Shown in pieces: positions 11,715-24,213 of a stretch of 64,000 nt of DNA. Positions within the stretch are counted from its first letter, which is position 1. Every line of letters starts with the position of its first letter. The notes beneath the pieces were generated by a model. That model was not told the origin of the DNA. It saw nothing but the letters and a program-made list of their open reading frames with translations, and made no database searches. The DNA lies in the NCBI GenBank assembly GCA_017979445.1, contig CM030715.1, positions 11,214,187 to 11,278,186 on the forward strand, written 5' to 3'. This stretch comes from Akebia trifoliata (taxonomy: Eukaryota; Streptophyta; Magnoliopsida; Ranunculales; Lardizabalaceae). A program made the position numbers and the translations under genes.

Positions 11715-13380
11715 ACATATCAAAAATAATATAACTATAAAGCATAAGTATGGCATGATAAACGACACATAAAGATATTACTCAATGACACATGGTCGCA
11801 ACATGCAAACGTGTGCAAAACAATATACCAATGAACAACGAAACACGCATGTGACAGTTGTAAAAGATTTAACTATAGAAAATAACTATATGAAAAATAA
11901 ATATAAAAAAGATTTTACTATTGAAACATTGGCATGACATGCTAACAAACTAATACAGATTTACAAATAAGAACTTAACAATTGTAGAATGACAAATGTG
12001 TGAAGAATTTAAATTCTAAAAGTAGAAATTATTAACACGAGACAGCTTAACTACAAATGAATTGTGCCACGTGACAACATTTGGCTATTATGCTCACTAA
12101 ATGATTTAAATATGAGAAATATATGAAGAAGATCAAGTTGGGGAGCTTGAGAGGTGAATAAAACATGTTAGAGAAAAATAACTTAATTTTTTTTTTCATG
12201 TGCTTGCTGCCATGGCCGTCGGTTAGAGGTACAGTACCATAGGATAAAATTAATTTTTGCAAAAAAATTTTGAATTTGTTTTTATGATTTACATATTTTA
12301 GAGATGCCAAAAATAATTTTTTCACCCTAACTTTCACTCTTAAGAAGCCTTCGAATTTTTTTAAAGATTGTGCCAATTTACAAAATTTTCAAGAATCTAA
12401 GAGAGGTAAAACGCATTAAAAATGAGCAAAGAAATTTGAGTGAACATTATAATAGAACTTAGATAGGGTCCATGAGCCCAAATATAAAAATAAAATCAAG
12501 TTCCTTAGTTGCTCAAGTTTTGACGAAATTGGCCACAATGGTCAAAAGTGACATGAAATATTTTCTTATAGGAAATTTTTCATCAAAAGAAGTCATAACC
12601 TCAAGTTTGACTATAAAAATAGTAAATGAGACTTATAACTCAAAATTTTCCAATATTGATTCAAATTTGGTGGACCAACAGAGTTCCATGGTGCACACAA
12701 GCATCCCATGAATTTGTGATTGAGAGCACAGAGGCTTCAAATTCCTTAAATATACCAATAAAAGAAATAAATAAGGTTTTCACACAAGATGTACAATTTT
12801 TGGTGCAAAAATTAAAAGTCAAAAATTTTCTAACGTGTCTACGCTTGTTTGGGCAATTTGTTGACGGGAAACAATGAGGCACCATCATCCATAAGTAGAC
12901 TCATTTTGAGAATAATATGAGGATACAAGTATCCAAATTTACTAATAAATAACATGTTATTAAAACAAGATGGATTTTTGGATGACGTGACCACACGACT
13001 CTAACAATGTGAAAATTTCTATAAAAAAATCACGAAAATGAGGTCTTAACCTCAAATTTTACTAAAAAATACAAGGTAATGAATCAAAAATTCAAATTTA
13101 CAAATTAAAATCAATTTGTGAGTTTTTAGACTCAAAAGAGTGAATATTTCCAATTGTCGTGTATTTTATACACCACTTTGAGGAACTCCAAATATTTGAC
13201 TAGGGGATGATCCTTAACTATTGGTGGGTTTTTTGGCATAAGAAATGAGGACAACAACGAGAAAGGGTAGGAAATACTTCTTCTTCAATGTTGATGAATT
13301 AGTTGAACCCATGTCCTTTGTTGGTTGATCGTCAATTACAACATTTATAGACCTTTCAATGGAGTAAGGTCTTTGATTGA
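11715..13380. other. Unassigned AT-rich interval
   Basis: About 1.7 kb between A0 and the recognisable part of the copia remnant. Open frames at 12047-12376 (minus) and 12472-12888 (both strands) overlap one another and show no motif I recognise. It may be decayed copia pol (reverse transcriptase would be expected here on the minus strand), but I cannot show that. No LTR boundary, primer site or tandem repeat is visible. Confidence 0.4.
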
Positions 13381-14238
13381 TGACTCAATAAGGATGACTA
13401 TGAATATACCAATATATAGCCTTACCATTTGTCAAGTCAACTTTTTTCAAGTTTTCATAGTCTCTGAACAGTATAACATTTGTTGTTAAAGACCTGAAAT
13501 ACATAACATTGGAGTGGTCATCTACCAGTACTAAAAAATGTCTCTCACTTCTTAGAATTTAAACGGTTGTAGGATCCACAAGATCCCTATGAAGTAATGC
13601 TAGAGGATTTGAGGTAGCTAAAGTGTTTATCTTTTTGTGGGTATTATGAACTCTTTTATCAATATGGAATTTATCATGTACATTTCTAACTTTATTGCCC
13701 AGCTTGGGCAACCCTCTGACTAATATTTTTTGAAGCATGTTCAAATATGTTCTTGTAATGAACATGGTCAAGATGTTGAAACCACAATTTGAGCAAAATT
13801 ACTCAGACACACACAATGGTGGTTTTCCAATGTCTACAATGACATAACAGTCATCGGATGTGCGGAGATCTCTCATAATCACTTTTCATTAATGTTTGAG
13901 ATCTCACACACCTTGTAGTTGAAACTCACCTATTGTTCTCTATCGCATATTTGAGATATGTTGAAGAGTTTATATTTCAAACCAACTACACAAAGAACAA
14001 TTTCAACTTTGGGCATCCCAGATCCACTGATCGTGTCACCCCCAACAATCCTCATGATATAATCACGAAAGGGGACAGAGCCTCCATTAAACTCTACCAA
14101 GTGACTAAATTGACTTTGGTCACTGGTCTTGTCTTAGGAGTGACCTCTATCCAAATACCATTGTGTAAAATTTCTTACCTTAGGAAGGATGTGAATCATG
14201 AGGTACTAGTTATCCCTAGATTTAATTTTTTAGTTTAA
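13381..14238 (-). pseudogene. Ty1/copia remnant: protease/pre-integrase/integrase start
   Basis: Minus-strand frames show copia landmarks in the right order. Near 14100-14170 a decayed version of the WYLDSGCSRHMTGD block appears as TQWYLDRGHS...DQSQF. At 13559-13771 a GAG-pre-integrase segment reads LVRGLPKLGNKV...NTHKKINTLATSNPLALLH, with the zinc-binding cysteines partly lost. At about 13450-13560 the integrase opening reads HFLVLVDDHSNVMYF. Stops and frameshifts separate these pieces. The wording of the blocks is closest to SIRE/Maximus-type copia elements. Integrase then fades by about 13250 and no reverse transcriptase is recognisable. Confidence 0.7.
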
Positions 14239-16700
14239 AACAAATTCTTTGGGATAGAGGATTGTGTTTAGGAGGAGAACGGATTTTATTATTTAGCTCA
14301 TATTTTTCCTTCTTTGGTGATTTTTTAAGTAGGGGACCTACTGTTCTTATATGATCTTGAAAGTGATATCATCTTCAATTCCTTCATACATCTTGATTCT
14401 TCTAGATGGAGGATCATTTTTAGAGAAGAAGGGATTTTCCTATTAAGCTCATATTTCTCCTTTCTAGGTAAGTTTTTAAGTGGGGGACCTACTGTTCTTT
14501 TGTGATCTTGAAGTTGATATCATTTTCAAATTCCTTCCTACACCTTGATTACTTTCACTTGATTTGAAAGATTCTTAGGCTTTCTGATTTAGGAAAACAA
14601 TCTGGTTAAATAAGTTCTTCACAATACAGTCTACTATAGGAGGAGAAGTATTTCTTACTTCCTTGGACATGGAGGGCTCAGTTTTCATGACAAATGATTC
14701 AATTTTCTATAAAGGAGCCTATCCTGTCCCATGCAACTTTTTCTCTACCATTGAAAATTTACCAATAGAAATTAGGGTGGTTCTAAAGTAAACGGTCTTG
14801 TATTTGACATATACAAATTTCATGTGATCAATTTCTCCATAGAAGTTGTAGGTTGATTACTTTCTTGAAGTGTTTTTCTAAGAAGAAAAATATTTAGAAT
14901 TGGTAACTTTCTTGGAGTCCTTGGGATTGAAGTGTCTCTAGAAGTGATTGCTTTCTAAGAGTTCAAAAAGTTTCAAAAAACAACCATTGTGTCGGGAGGC
15001 GATATAGAATTATACGTATCATAGCCCAAACTTCCTTTATCCCCAAATGATTTTCTTATACCCGTGATTTTTTCATGTTTCTCATAACCCTGGGTCTAGT
15101 TACGCTCAAGTCTAGCATAGTATGACTCTAACTCACATATAACAAATTATAGGATTCTATTCTCATGTTATAGATTTACAAATTTAGTATGTTGATAAGA
15201 TATAGTTGAGTTTTTCATATTGAGTTGAGTTCACAAATGCTGAGATTTAGTGATCAAGTCACTTCTCACTCTCTTTCTGATAATTCTTGTGCCTTAAAAT
15301 TTCTTTGAAGGAATGTTTCAAATTAAATATTCATGTTTTTTAACTCAATCCCTAGGGAGCATTTTTTACAAATGCTTGTTCTAGGAGATCCATTAATCTA
15401 TCATTTTTTGCCTTTTCTTAATCATACTTCTTAATGAGTAAAACATGATTCACAAACAATTGATCAAAGGCAGATTTGAACTCTAAGAAATTTTGAATGC
15501 CTTCCTCATTCTAATAATCAGAAAAGGAAGTTACTTGAGGACATGATTAATTTACTAATATCTTTTCATCCTCAACTTCATCCACAAAAGGGATAGAGAC
15601 CGTGGTAGATGCCATATGGATCCTGAAGGTGTTACTATCTTTAAAATTTGAAGAAGCTTGTTTTTCACCTTCTAACTCATCTAAGCCATCGCACGTGATT
15701 TTTCTATCAAGTTTTTCCCTTGTATCTAGATTTTTAAAAATCAGTTGTTCTAGACTTCGAGGGACAAGTTGTGGAAAAATGGACAATGCCTCCATAGTTA
15801 GAGTTTTCGGTATCATCCTTTGATATATAAGGAGGTTTACAAATGGATCATTTTTTGTTATCAATATTACTAGTTTTACTGAAGCTATGTGATCCTCACT
15901 TCTTATAGACTATCTTATAATTTGTCCCCATCAAAGTCATGTCCTCAATATCTAGGTCACTCCCACTATTTTCCTCAAGGATAGTTTACTATTAATTTGG
16001 GAAGTGGAATCAGATGACATGTGATTTAGCTATTTAGAAGTTGGTTTTGAAGAAAAAAAAACAGGACTGTTGTCTAACCCTTTTAGGAAATACTTTCGAG
16101 ATGAAGCTCAACCATGGTAATGAGTTCAACACTCATTATTTTTACATCTTGAAACTACAATCAACATCACATTAGAAGCGAGCCTTTTAGGAAGGGATCT
16201 AAGAATAATAGTGTAAATTTTTCTTTCCAAAACAAATTATCCTAAAAAGTACATGGAAATACAATAGTCTCTAAGTTTTGCATAAAATCCTTAGATATAA
16301 TTGTTTTATTCCATACTAATGTTCTCAAAATAATTTGTTAATATTTGAAGTTTGAATATTTGACAACATAGGTTTCTAAGATAAACCGAGTTTATTTTGC
16401 TGACCATCATGAGCGTATTCATATAAATTCATTGAGTGATATGATCGTGTACATTGTAACTAAAGTTTTCATGTTATCGAAACTTTTGGTATTCAATTGT
16501 ATAGGTGGCTCATATCCTTCCTCTACTTTGTTCCATATATCACAACTCAAATGAGTTGATGTCAGTCCTCATCCTAATTTTCCAATATGCATACTTGAGC
16601 TAATGAATAAATGGAGGTCTAGAGGATAACCATTGTTGGACTTAGACATGGTTCAAAGTCTTGGGATCAACTTTAGGATGCTAAGCCTATCAAGAGTTAC
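14239..16700 (-). pseudogene. Probable copia gag region, heavily decayed
   Basis: This lies between the copia protease block and its primer site, where gag is expected on the minus strand. One open stretch at 15547-15864 (105 residues) is polar and acidic without a known motif. A stretch near 15001-15050 gives LGYDTYNSISPP-like text. There is an imperfect internal duplication: the plus-strand text around 14275-14400 (TTAGCTCATATTT, GTGGGGGACCTACTGTTC) recurs around 14430-14545. No intact zinc knuckle was found. The assignment is by position. Confidence 0.45.
14290..14550. repeat. Short imperfect tandem duplication (~135 bp)
   Basis: Blocks including AGCTCATATTT, a GGGGACCTACTGTTCTT core and TGATCTTGAA occur at about 14290-14400 and again at about 14435-14545 in the same order. 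This is a local duplication inside the copia remnant. Confidence 0.55.
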
Positions 16701-16714
16701 CCGTTTTGATACCA
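16701..16714 (-). other. Copia primer-binding site, tRNA-Met type
   Basis: The minus strand reads TGGTATCAAAACGG, a near match to TGGTATCAGAGC. It lies 2 bp from the presumed LTR edge (TGAAAGTACC at 16717 on the plus strand). The arrangement GATACCAATTGAAAG on the plus strand is the usual appearance of a minus-strand copia 5' LTR/primer junction. Confidence 0.7.
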
Positions 16715-16716
16715 AT

Positions 16717-18822
16717 TGAAAGTACCGGGCTTCGTACTGTGTCTAGTCCTAGAGAGGGCGGTGAAGAGGATAATTAAAATATCTTTCCATTTATTACTTA
16801 GATTGATAATGTGACTATTTATTCTAAGTCATTCAATTATCCTCAATTTTGCACTTATGTCTTTAAAATGCATTTAATGAAAATATACTTGGAATTTAAA
16901 TATTCATTTCATCATGTCATCTAATGGTCTATTCATATAATATTTACCTATCAGACATTCATGGCATCTTATGATATTCAAAGCATTCAAGTGTAAGTTG
17001 CAGAATCATAAAACATGCAAGAGACATAAGACTTACAATGGTTCAACAATATGCCTAGATCCATTCTCACGATAAGTCTCTAGTTTGTAATACTATAGTT
17101 GTTCACCTAGAATCTAAATATTTATGGCACGTCATACATAGCATAATATTCATTTATAACTTGCATTCATCTAAGTGTAAATTAATAAAGGCATTTTCAC
17201 AAACACGAGACAAGCATTTTGTGGTGGTTCAGCAATGTACCTACATCTACTCCCAAGGTTCATATCTAAGAACTTGATGTTTACTATCAAAGAAGTTTAT
17301 TGTTTATTTCAACTTTTACACAGAATTTTTATATCTAGGCTAAATTGTAAAACCTTAAGATCGAGATAAATGCATCTTTTCAAAATTATAAATTTTGTTC
17401 ATTGAAAATTGACAAACCTCATTTCTTGTCAAGAGTCCTAGACTCTAACAAAAGCTTGGTTTTTGATAGGATGAACCAAGTAACATCATAAATATATTTG
17501 GAAATGAAAAACCAAAATAATAAGGACTCACTCAATACTTTAAGTTATGCCAATGGTGATCTTAAGTTCTTCGAGTTCTCGAGCTCATAAATACATCTTG
17601 ACAATTGGATCTTACAATCAAGCTTTCAAGTTCATCGACTCCTTGTGATTACTCCTTTCACCTTGTCCTTTGCTTTTTGCTCTACGAATATACAAATATG
17701 TGTGCAAGAAAAGGTTTAATAGTTGAAGTGGGATCAAACGAGAGATTGATCCAATTGATAAAGGATATTAACTGATGAGTATGAAAGGCATTTGGAAAAT
17801 AAAAATTACATGCTGATGGTGCCGGGATAACTCTCAGGGGCACTAGTAGGTACAATGGTCATATTTTTTAATTTTTGGACCATTAAAGTGACTCACCCAA
17901 TAGCCCTGGTGAATAGCCTAGCAGCCCTGGTAGATACCCTGGTGAAACATAAAGCTTGCTGCCAGGGGCACTGGTCATTTTACCATGTGACCTTAGGTAA
18001 ATTATCAAAATACCCTTTTGGTCATTTTGAGCTCTCGGGAAGTCCGATGATCAAACAGTTCAGGGATATTTAAGATCGTACCAATATAAGATTCTCAAAA
18101 AATAATCAAGGGATGGGCGATGGCCTAAGGGTGGTAAAATTTTCAAAATGCTCTTTTGGCCATTTTGACTCCCAACAATCCATTTTCAAATCCCGGAAGT
18201 TCTGATGAAAGAATGGGTTGAGGAAAATGCTATGTGTATTTTTCCATTATTTTATAAAATAATTGACTATATTTTCTAACCTAGAGCTACGATTTCTTCA
18301 TAAAATTATACATAATACTTAATTCATCATAAATTATATTTTATTGACTAAATTGTATGTATTTTCTTAGGTTTCGAGGATTTAGTTACACGTCTATTTC
18401 TTGCAGACCGAACAGGTGGAAATTGAATAATTAAAGAGTAGGAAAACTACCAAAATCAAAGACATAGTCAAAAGTCAAGGTCAAATTCAAAGTCAAAGCA
18501 CTCCCCAAGAGATCTGATGGTCTCAGATTGATAAAACCAAGTTTACCTTCACTAAATATCTGTCATGTCATGCCATTTCATCTATAAATTTTGACTCACT
18601 TATTGAACTAAGACAAGATCAATGGGATTAAGCATTTATTTAAAAGAGAATAAATTTGTCTATCAAGAAGAAAAGCAAATTTGGACTTTTCATTGCTAAA
18701 AAATGCGTACAAAATTAGAGACTCCAAATATATCGTGTCGTACCATTTTGGATATAACTTTTGACTTGGTTACTAAAACGAAACAATGTCAATAGGTTGG
18801 AACTATAATTGAATGGACACGA
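16717..18822 (-). repeat. Copia 5' LTR and undetermined flank
   Basis: Starts at the primer-site junction and includes the block GGTTCAGCAA...CCTACATCTACTCCC near 17230-17255, which recurs at 63394-63422 in another copy. A run of CCCTGGT/GGGGCAC palindromic pieces lies at 17815-17965. The outer LTR edge is not identified, so the right part (about 18000-18822) may be flanking sequence. The open frame at 17855-18073 overlaps the palindromic pieces and is not supported. Confidence 0.5.
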
Positions 18823-20359
18823 TGTAATGACCAAAAAATTAAATACATATCTAGAGAAAAGATTATAAGTTTTGATTTGGTAAATTCTAAATATATTTAC
18901 TTATTTAAAAGCTTGGATTTTCAATTACAAAAAATTGGGAAAATCCATCATCACCAATAGATTAAAAAGGGGTGAGAAACATACTTTAGCCTGTAAACAC
19001 GTCTTAAATAGAATTCATTCAAAAAAATTACAAAATTCTTGAATTTCATGTTAAGATTTTATCAAATAGGTAAAATAAATTTTAGAGTCATAATTTGGGA
19101 AATCTAATCACACCATTAGTTTTGTTTCAAAAAATTATTTTAAATAGATATAAGTTTGCGAAAATCAAAGTTTGGGATAGACTTTTTAAATAAAAAAATG
19201 AAGTAAATTTGGAAATGACCTTTATGTCTTTAAGTCACTATAAATACCAAACTTATTAGAAATTTACAAATTTTTCATTCTCGTTTCCAAAGACAAATCC
19301 TAACCTTAGCCTTCCTAGAGAGAAAATAATCGATTTGAGGACTGTAAAGTTAGATTCAAAACTCGACAACGAAGAAGAAAAGTTTTCTCTCATCAAGGAC
19401 TTTGCGTAGGATCCAAGGAGACCGTGATTTCATCGGAGAAGAAAAAATAAAATTGAACAAAGAGGGATAATGGAAGTTGATCTTGAAGTTATTGCATCAT
19501 AGAAGACGCTAAACGTGTAGGAACTCTTGCCTTCTAATCTCTAATTTCTAAATTTTTTGTATAAAATCATTTTACATCCAAGAACTAGATTTGGGTTTCA
19601 GTCTAGGGTCACATTCTTAAAAAACTATGCTTAATTAGATGATTTGAATCATTGATCTTATTTTTAAATTGTAAATCTTGCATTAAAACTAAGAAAAAAG
19701 AATTTGATCTATTAGTTTTATGATCCTAAAGAATTGAGAAAAATTAGAAAAGGATTATGGACGAGTTTGGGTTGAAATTGAAGAATAAGATAAAAAATTA
19801 TTATGCTCGGTCAACATAAGAAAAGCTCAATCAACATAAGAAAAGTTTGGTTGACTGACCTCAATCGCCCGACCTATTACCCCAACAACTCTCAAGCTCG
19901 GTTGTCCGACCATATGCATAAATTACCAATTCAACTTGTTTTCAACACAGTTTTTCCCCACCAGTGTGGGTACTTTTCATCACCTTATTTTCCTTATAAT
20001 CATTTAAGTAAATATCTTTCTATTTACTTTAAATCTTTAGATGAATAGAAGGGATTACCTTTCATTTGAAAACAATGAGAATGATTTAAAAATCTAAATC
20101 TCTACTTATCAAAATTTAACTTTTGATTCCAAGAAAAAAACATAATTTAAGGCATTTTTGTCAGATTTTCAAATCCTGATATTTTTTACGTTATTTTGAA
20201 TTAAGCTACTAAAATTACATAATATTAATACATTTATCTAAGACTTTCATTTCTAAAAATCAAATTTTATGTTTAGAGGATTTTGAAAGTTCACTTTTTC
20301 CAAATATGGAATTGGTTGATGCCTTAGAATCACCAATATTTTTAAAAAATATATACTTT
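18823..20359 (+). repeat. LTR T4, first segment
   Basis: Family blocks are recognisable (for example ACTTTAGCCTGTAA at about 18980) but strongly diverged. The variable region at 19803-19925 contains GGT...ACC half-palindromes (GGTTGACTGACC, CTCGGTTGTCCGACC). The segment ends at ACTTT (20355-20359), the duplication flanking T5. The open frame 19803-20048 overlaps this variable region and is not supported. Confidence 0.75.
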
Positions 20360-20387
20360 CTTAATACCCCGAATTTTATGTTGGTAC

Positions 20388-21582
20388 TGATGAGTGTCTC
20401 CAAACACTCAATTTACGCACATTTTCTGGATATTTATCTTGATTTTTGTACCTATTTCTCTATATTAAGATAATAATCATGATAAGCCTCAAACCACCAC
20501 GTTGCATGTTAATTAGGCTTAATTATATATAAATAAATTCATTTACTAGATAAATCTAATTACATGTGTTTCTTGTGCAGAAAATCAACAATTTGGAATC
20601 AAAATCTCAAGGCAAAAGCATTTGGGCCCACTTTGGAATGCCCTAATCTTAACTCATATTCTCCTCTTTTGTCTTTTTGTGCAAAGAAAAGTGGAGGCTA
20701 CTTTTAGACTCTTCTACACACATTTTTCTCTATAAATAGAGCCTTCATTTCTAGAGAAAGGGTCCCATCTTGGTTCTCTTATCCAAGACTCCTTTAATCT
20801 AAGGCTCTTAGCCTATTCTCTTATTTTTTGTATTTTCATTTTCTAGTTATTTTCTTTTGGTTAAATAGTCTTGTAAGAAGTAGAAGAAGAAGAAGAAGTT
20901 GTAATTTTCTCCATGAAATGAAGAAAAGTTCTTTCATCTCTTATCTTCCCTCTCTTGCAATGACATTAGGCTAAGTTCCCCTCCATTGGAGAGTGAAAAA
21001 GCCTAGAGCAAGTTCTTGTGTTATTTCTAATTTTATGCATTTCTTTTATTTAAAATGCTTATGAATTCTCTTTAAGTTTCTTGCACATTTTATTCTTAAT
21101 ATAGATACTTTATGCTTAGATTAGATCAAGATAAAGTATGCTTAACTTAGATAATTTGTAGTAAGAAGTTCTTAAGAAATTCTACTTTGTTTTTGTTCCT
21201 TTATTTCATTTTAATTGCAAAACTTTCCGATCTAAGGAGCTAACACCAAGCCCTTATGATTGAGTTATAAAAAGGCTAGAGACTAGAATTGCTCATTAAC
21301 ATGTTTTAGGTAGATCCACCTCCAATGGTGTTTTAATTCATAAGTTTACTTGCTTTTAATTTCATTTACTTTAGTTTATTTTCTAGCAATTTTACATCTT
21401 CTTATAAGTTCAAAAATACAAAGAAAAATAGTTTTAATTCCTTTTAGTTAATTTGAATTTTATCTTCTTAGCTTAGCTCTATTCCTCCTTTCTCTTGGGT
21501 TCGATCCCCTACTTGCCCCACAAGTAAGGTAAAACTAAGATTATTATTAACTCCGGTGAGAAGAACAACGATAGTCTCATCA
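20388..21582 (+). repeat. 5' LTR of A1 (1,195 bp)
   Basis: Starts TGATGAGTGTCTCC and ends GTCTCATCA. A likely TATA box, CTATAAATAGAG, lies near 20730, followed by a transcribed-looking C/T-rich region. A GAAGAAGAAGAAG tract is at about 20884-20897. Direct copy of 29656-30859. Confidence 0.92.
20729..20740 (+). promoter_or_regulatory. TATA box of the A1 5' LTR
   Basis: TCTATAAATAGA matches the plant TATA consensus and is conserved in the 3' LTR at about 30015-30026 and in A0 on the minus strand at about 11360-11371 (TCTATTTATAGA). It would place the transcription start about 30 bp downstream. Confidence 0.7.
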
Positions 21583-21588
21583 GAATTT

Positions 21589-21606
21589 TGGCGCCGCTGC
21601 CGGGGA
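21589..21606 (+). other. Primer-binding site of A1, tRNA-Asp type
   Basis: TGGCGCCGCTGCCGGGGA, 6 bp after the LTR end. It differs at one position from the usual TGGCGCCGTTGCCGGGGA complement of plant tRNA-Asp, the primer typical of Athila elements. Confidence 0.9.
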
Positions 21607-22790
21607 AAGGTAAAGGTAGTAGTAGTAAGTTTTGATTTAAAATTTATTTTTTCATTTTTATTTTATTTTATTTTTTTCTTTTGGTTTCTTTCTATAAATT
21701 CAAGTGTTCTTGAGATTTTAAGAGAGAAGAAAGAATAAAAAAACATTGAAAAAAAAAAAAAGTCATTCTCGTTTTCTTTTTCACCCTTGACAGCAGAACT
21801 TAAACTGACTGTAACTTCTACTCCGATCTCCGATTATCTATTAGTGTATATCGATTTGGGGTAGAACAAAATTTTCTATAAAATGTGACAAAGTCAGCAA
21901 GATAGCGATAAGTCAGATTCTGTTTTTGAGTCCATTTACTATCATTTCTGCTAACATTTCTGTTTTGCTTCTTGTAGGTGAACATTTTTTTTTTCTTCTT
22001 TTCTTTCAATTTCCTTTAATCTTTAGTTAGGTTTATTTTTCTGTTTTAGAAACTCTTGTATAGGATTCTTGTAATTTTTATTAATTATCCAAGAAGGCTT
22101 GGATTGTAATAGACTAAGGAAGGACGACGGGTGGACAATACCGTCACGGCTCCTTAGGTTCGCACACCAAAATTGGAGTTGGTGGCCTAAGTCGACTCAA
22201 ACCGTCTTCACCCCGTCTAGCACGGGAGGTAATCTCGAAACACCCACGCCTCTCTTTGCTAGTGGGTTACTCCTTTTCTTTGTATGTTATTTTTCCAATT
22301 TGCACACACTTGGAACAGTTAATTAAGTAGTAAAGAGCACCCCTCTCCTAGGGATGGCATGATAAGATAAGGATTGGAAGTCATTATCAATTCCTTGCTC
22401 TAATTAGGATAATCAATTCACTAGTCATCCAATCAAATTAATTAAAATCAATTAGACTTGACTATAGGGCCCACGAGCTCAATAGGAGAAATTCCACTTC
22501 AAGTTGTGCCAATTGCGCTTCTTGGTCATTTTTGTATCTAGTAAGATCTTGCCCTTTGAGGGGATAGACTCAGTCTATTCAAGAAAGGAAGGTATTTAAG
22601 CGTGCTCTTGCTTATTCATTATGCGCCTCCTCCGATCTGGAGATCCGAATGATTCAAACTTGATTTCATAGAACCGAGTTGGAAGGCTAGTTGCGCTATT
22701 TCTACCCAGTTAGGAGCTTTCTAGCTTTAGGCAACCTATCTAGGTCCAGTCTTTTCTTTTCGTGATTGTTTGATCGACTGTGTGATTTGT
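21607..22790 (+). other. A1 5' leader with two conserved hairpins
   Basis: About 1.2 kb without a convincing gene. An open stretch at 22099-22326 begins at TTG, lacks an ATG and matches the A0 leader. Hairpins at 22126-22145 (GACGG/CCGTC, 10-nt loop) and 22212-22226 (CCCGT/ACGGG, loop CTAGC) are identical in stem sequence in A0. A role in packaging or dimerisation of element RNA is possible but not shown. Confidence 0.6.
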
Positions 22791-23597
22791 ATGCTTGGTA
22801 GACGTTCACAATATAACGTGTTAGAACCATTTGATCCTGAGATCGAACGTACCATCAGTAGGATACGCAAGACACCATCAGTAGTTATGATGGGTGATCG
22901 AGAGCGAACTCTCAATGAGCTCTTCGCTCCAGCTTCCGCATCTCCTCCCACATGCATTGTTTTACCATTGAACAATGCACCTCAGTTTGAAATTAGGGCT
23001 GCCACCATCAATATGCTCCCTAAGTTCCACGGTTTAGAGCGTGAACAACCTTACACCCATCTTAATCGATTCTTGACTATATGTCAAACTTTTAGAAATC
23101 AGAATCTAGATGAGGAGAGTATCAAGCTTATTCTGTTCCCGTTATCCTTGGAAGACCACGCAGCTGCGTGGTTGAACTCCCTAACACCCAATTCCATATC
23201 TACCTGGGATGTTCTATCCAAGAAATTTATGGCCAAATTCTACCCCGTGGCCAAAACTGAGAAAATGAAGGACTCTATTAGAAATTTTAGAGCCTGTCCT
23301 GATGATGAATTTTCCCAAACTTGGGAAAGATTCAATGATTTATTGGTCAAATGCCCACACCATGGCATTGACAAAGCACAGTTGGTGCAAAGTTTTTATA
23401 GAGGATTAATAATGAATCAACGTACCTTAGTTGAGTCAATGCATAAGGGTCAGTTCATGAACCAGACTCCCAACCAAGCGTATGATTTCCTCGTAGAGTT
23501 AGCTGAGAGTGCTCAAAATTGGAGCACTAACCAAGAAGAATTTGATAGAGACGATCCGGTTAGGAAGACAGGCATGTATGATGAAGGCAGACCCTGA
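22791..23597 (+). CDS. gag: A1 gag, N-terminal frame (capsid)
   Basis: Structural protein that coats element RNA in cytoplasmic virus-like particles. The first ATG is at 22791 (MLGRRSQYNV); the frame is open slightly upstream but without ATG. The retrotransposon gag domain is centred on residues ~85-200, with LFPLSLEDHAAAWLNSL and DEFSQTWERFNDLLVKC motifs typical of Athila/Tat gag. The frame ends at a stop at 23595-23597, after GMYDEGRP. A +1 change at about 23578-23590 brings the true continuation into another frame. A single-base indel, natural or an assembly error, explains the break. A0 gag at 8670-9385 is homologous. Confidence 0.88.
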   Translation: MLGRRSQYNVLEPFDPEIERTISRIRKTPSVVMMGDRERTLNELFAPASASPPTCIVLPLNNAPQFEIRAATINMLPKFHGLEREQPYTHLNRFLTICQTFRNQNLDEESIKLILFPLSLEDHAAAWLNSLTPNSISTWDVLSKKFMAKFYPVAKTEKMKDSIRNFRACPDDEFSQTWERFNDLLVKCPHHGIDKAQLVQSFYRGLIMNQRTLVESMHKGQFMNQTPNQAYDFLVELAESAQNWSTNQEEFDRDDPVRKTGMYDEGRP

Positions 23598-24213
23598 TCT
23601 CAAAAATGTCATGTGTAGTCTAGTGAGTGGGATGAATAATCTCACGAAGAAGTTAGATGCCTTTACCATCTCAGCATCCAAACCTCACCTAGACCCTCGT
23701 ACAATTTCCCAAGTGACTGTCGAACCGAGTTCTTTGTGTGTCATATGCGACGGCAACGACCATTTGGTCGAGTGTTGTCCCACCTTGCCTCAAATCAAAG
23801 CTGAACAAGCAAATGCGATTAATGGCTATAGTACTTTTAGGAAGCCAACTCCAAACTCTTTTAGCCAAACGTATCACCCAGATAATAGGTTCCATCCTAA
23901 TTTCTCATACAGACAGAATGAACCTATTCAATCTAGTGGTCTATCAGGTTACAATAGGAGTTTTCCTAGGCAATCTGGTTCTTCCACAAACCAAGCTATT
24001 GTTCCTCAAGTCCCTTATCAACCCCAACAATCTACCGATTGCAGAGCCATCATACCAGATCCCATGACCAATTACCAGCAGCCTACCCAACAACAGTCGT
24101 CTTTAGAATCTATGATTGCCGAGTTGATGAGGCAGCAACAGCAGTTCATCCAAACTCAAAGCAAACCCATCAAAATCAAACTCAGATTAACCAGGTCACT
24201 GCGCAATCCATAG
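23580..24213 (+). CDS. gag: A1 gag, zinc-knuckle frame
   Basis: Continuation of gag in a second frame. After DPDLKN and a helical region (MNNLTKKLDAF) comes a CX2CX4HX4C zinc knuckle, CVICDGNDHLVECC (about 23735-23776), which binds element RNA. A Q/P/S-rich linker follows (QPQQST, QQPTQQQSS, MRQQQQQF). The frame runs out at 24213. A second frame break near 24150-24165 shifts the reading to the next segment, where the gag tail continues. Confidence 0.85.

Noticed and set aside
12472..12888. Possible host exon in the unassigned interval
   Set aside because: Overlapping frames on both strands, no splice-site pattern or known motif, and the surrounding DNA is all decayed transposon.
21589..21606. 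tRNA-like sequence
   Set aside because: It is the 18-nt primer complement only; there is no cloverleaf or tRNA gene body here or at the other primer sites.
22099..22326. Leader ORF shared by A0 and A1
   Set aside because: It has no ATG in A1 and is short; DNA-level similarity of the leader explains its openness. The hairpins in the same segment are the better candidate for constraint.
22736..22975. Minus-strand frame in A1 (79 codons), with a counterpart at 9127-9399 in A0
   Set aside because: It is antisense to conserved gag codons. Its conservation follows from gag and needs no separate gene.
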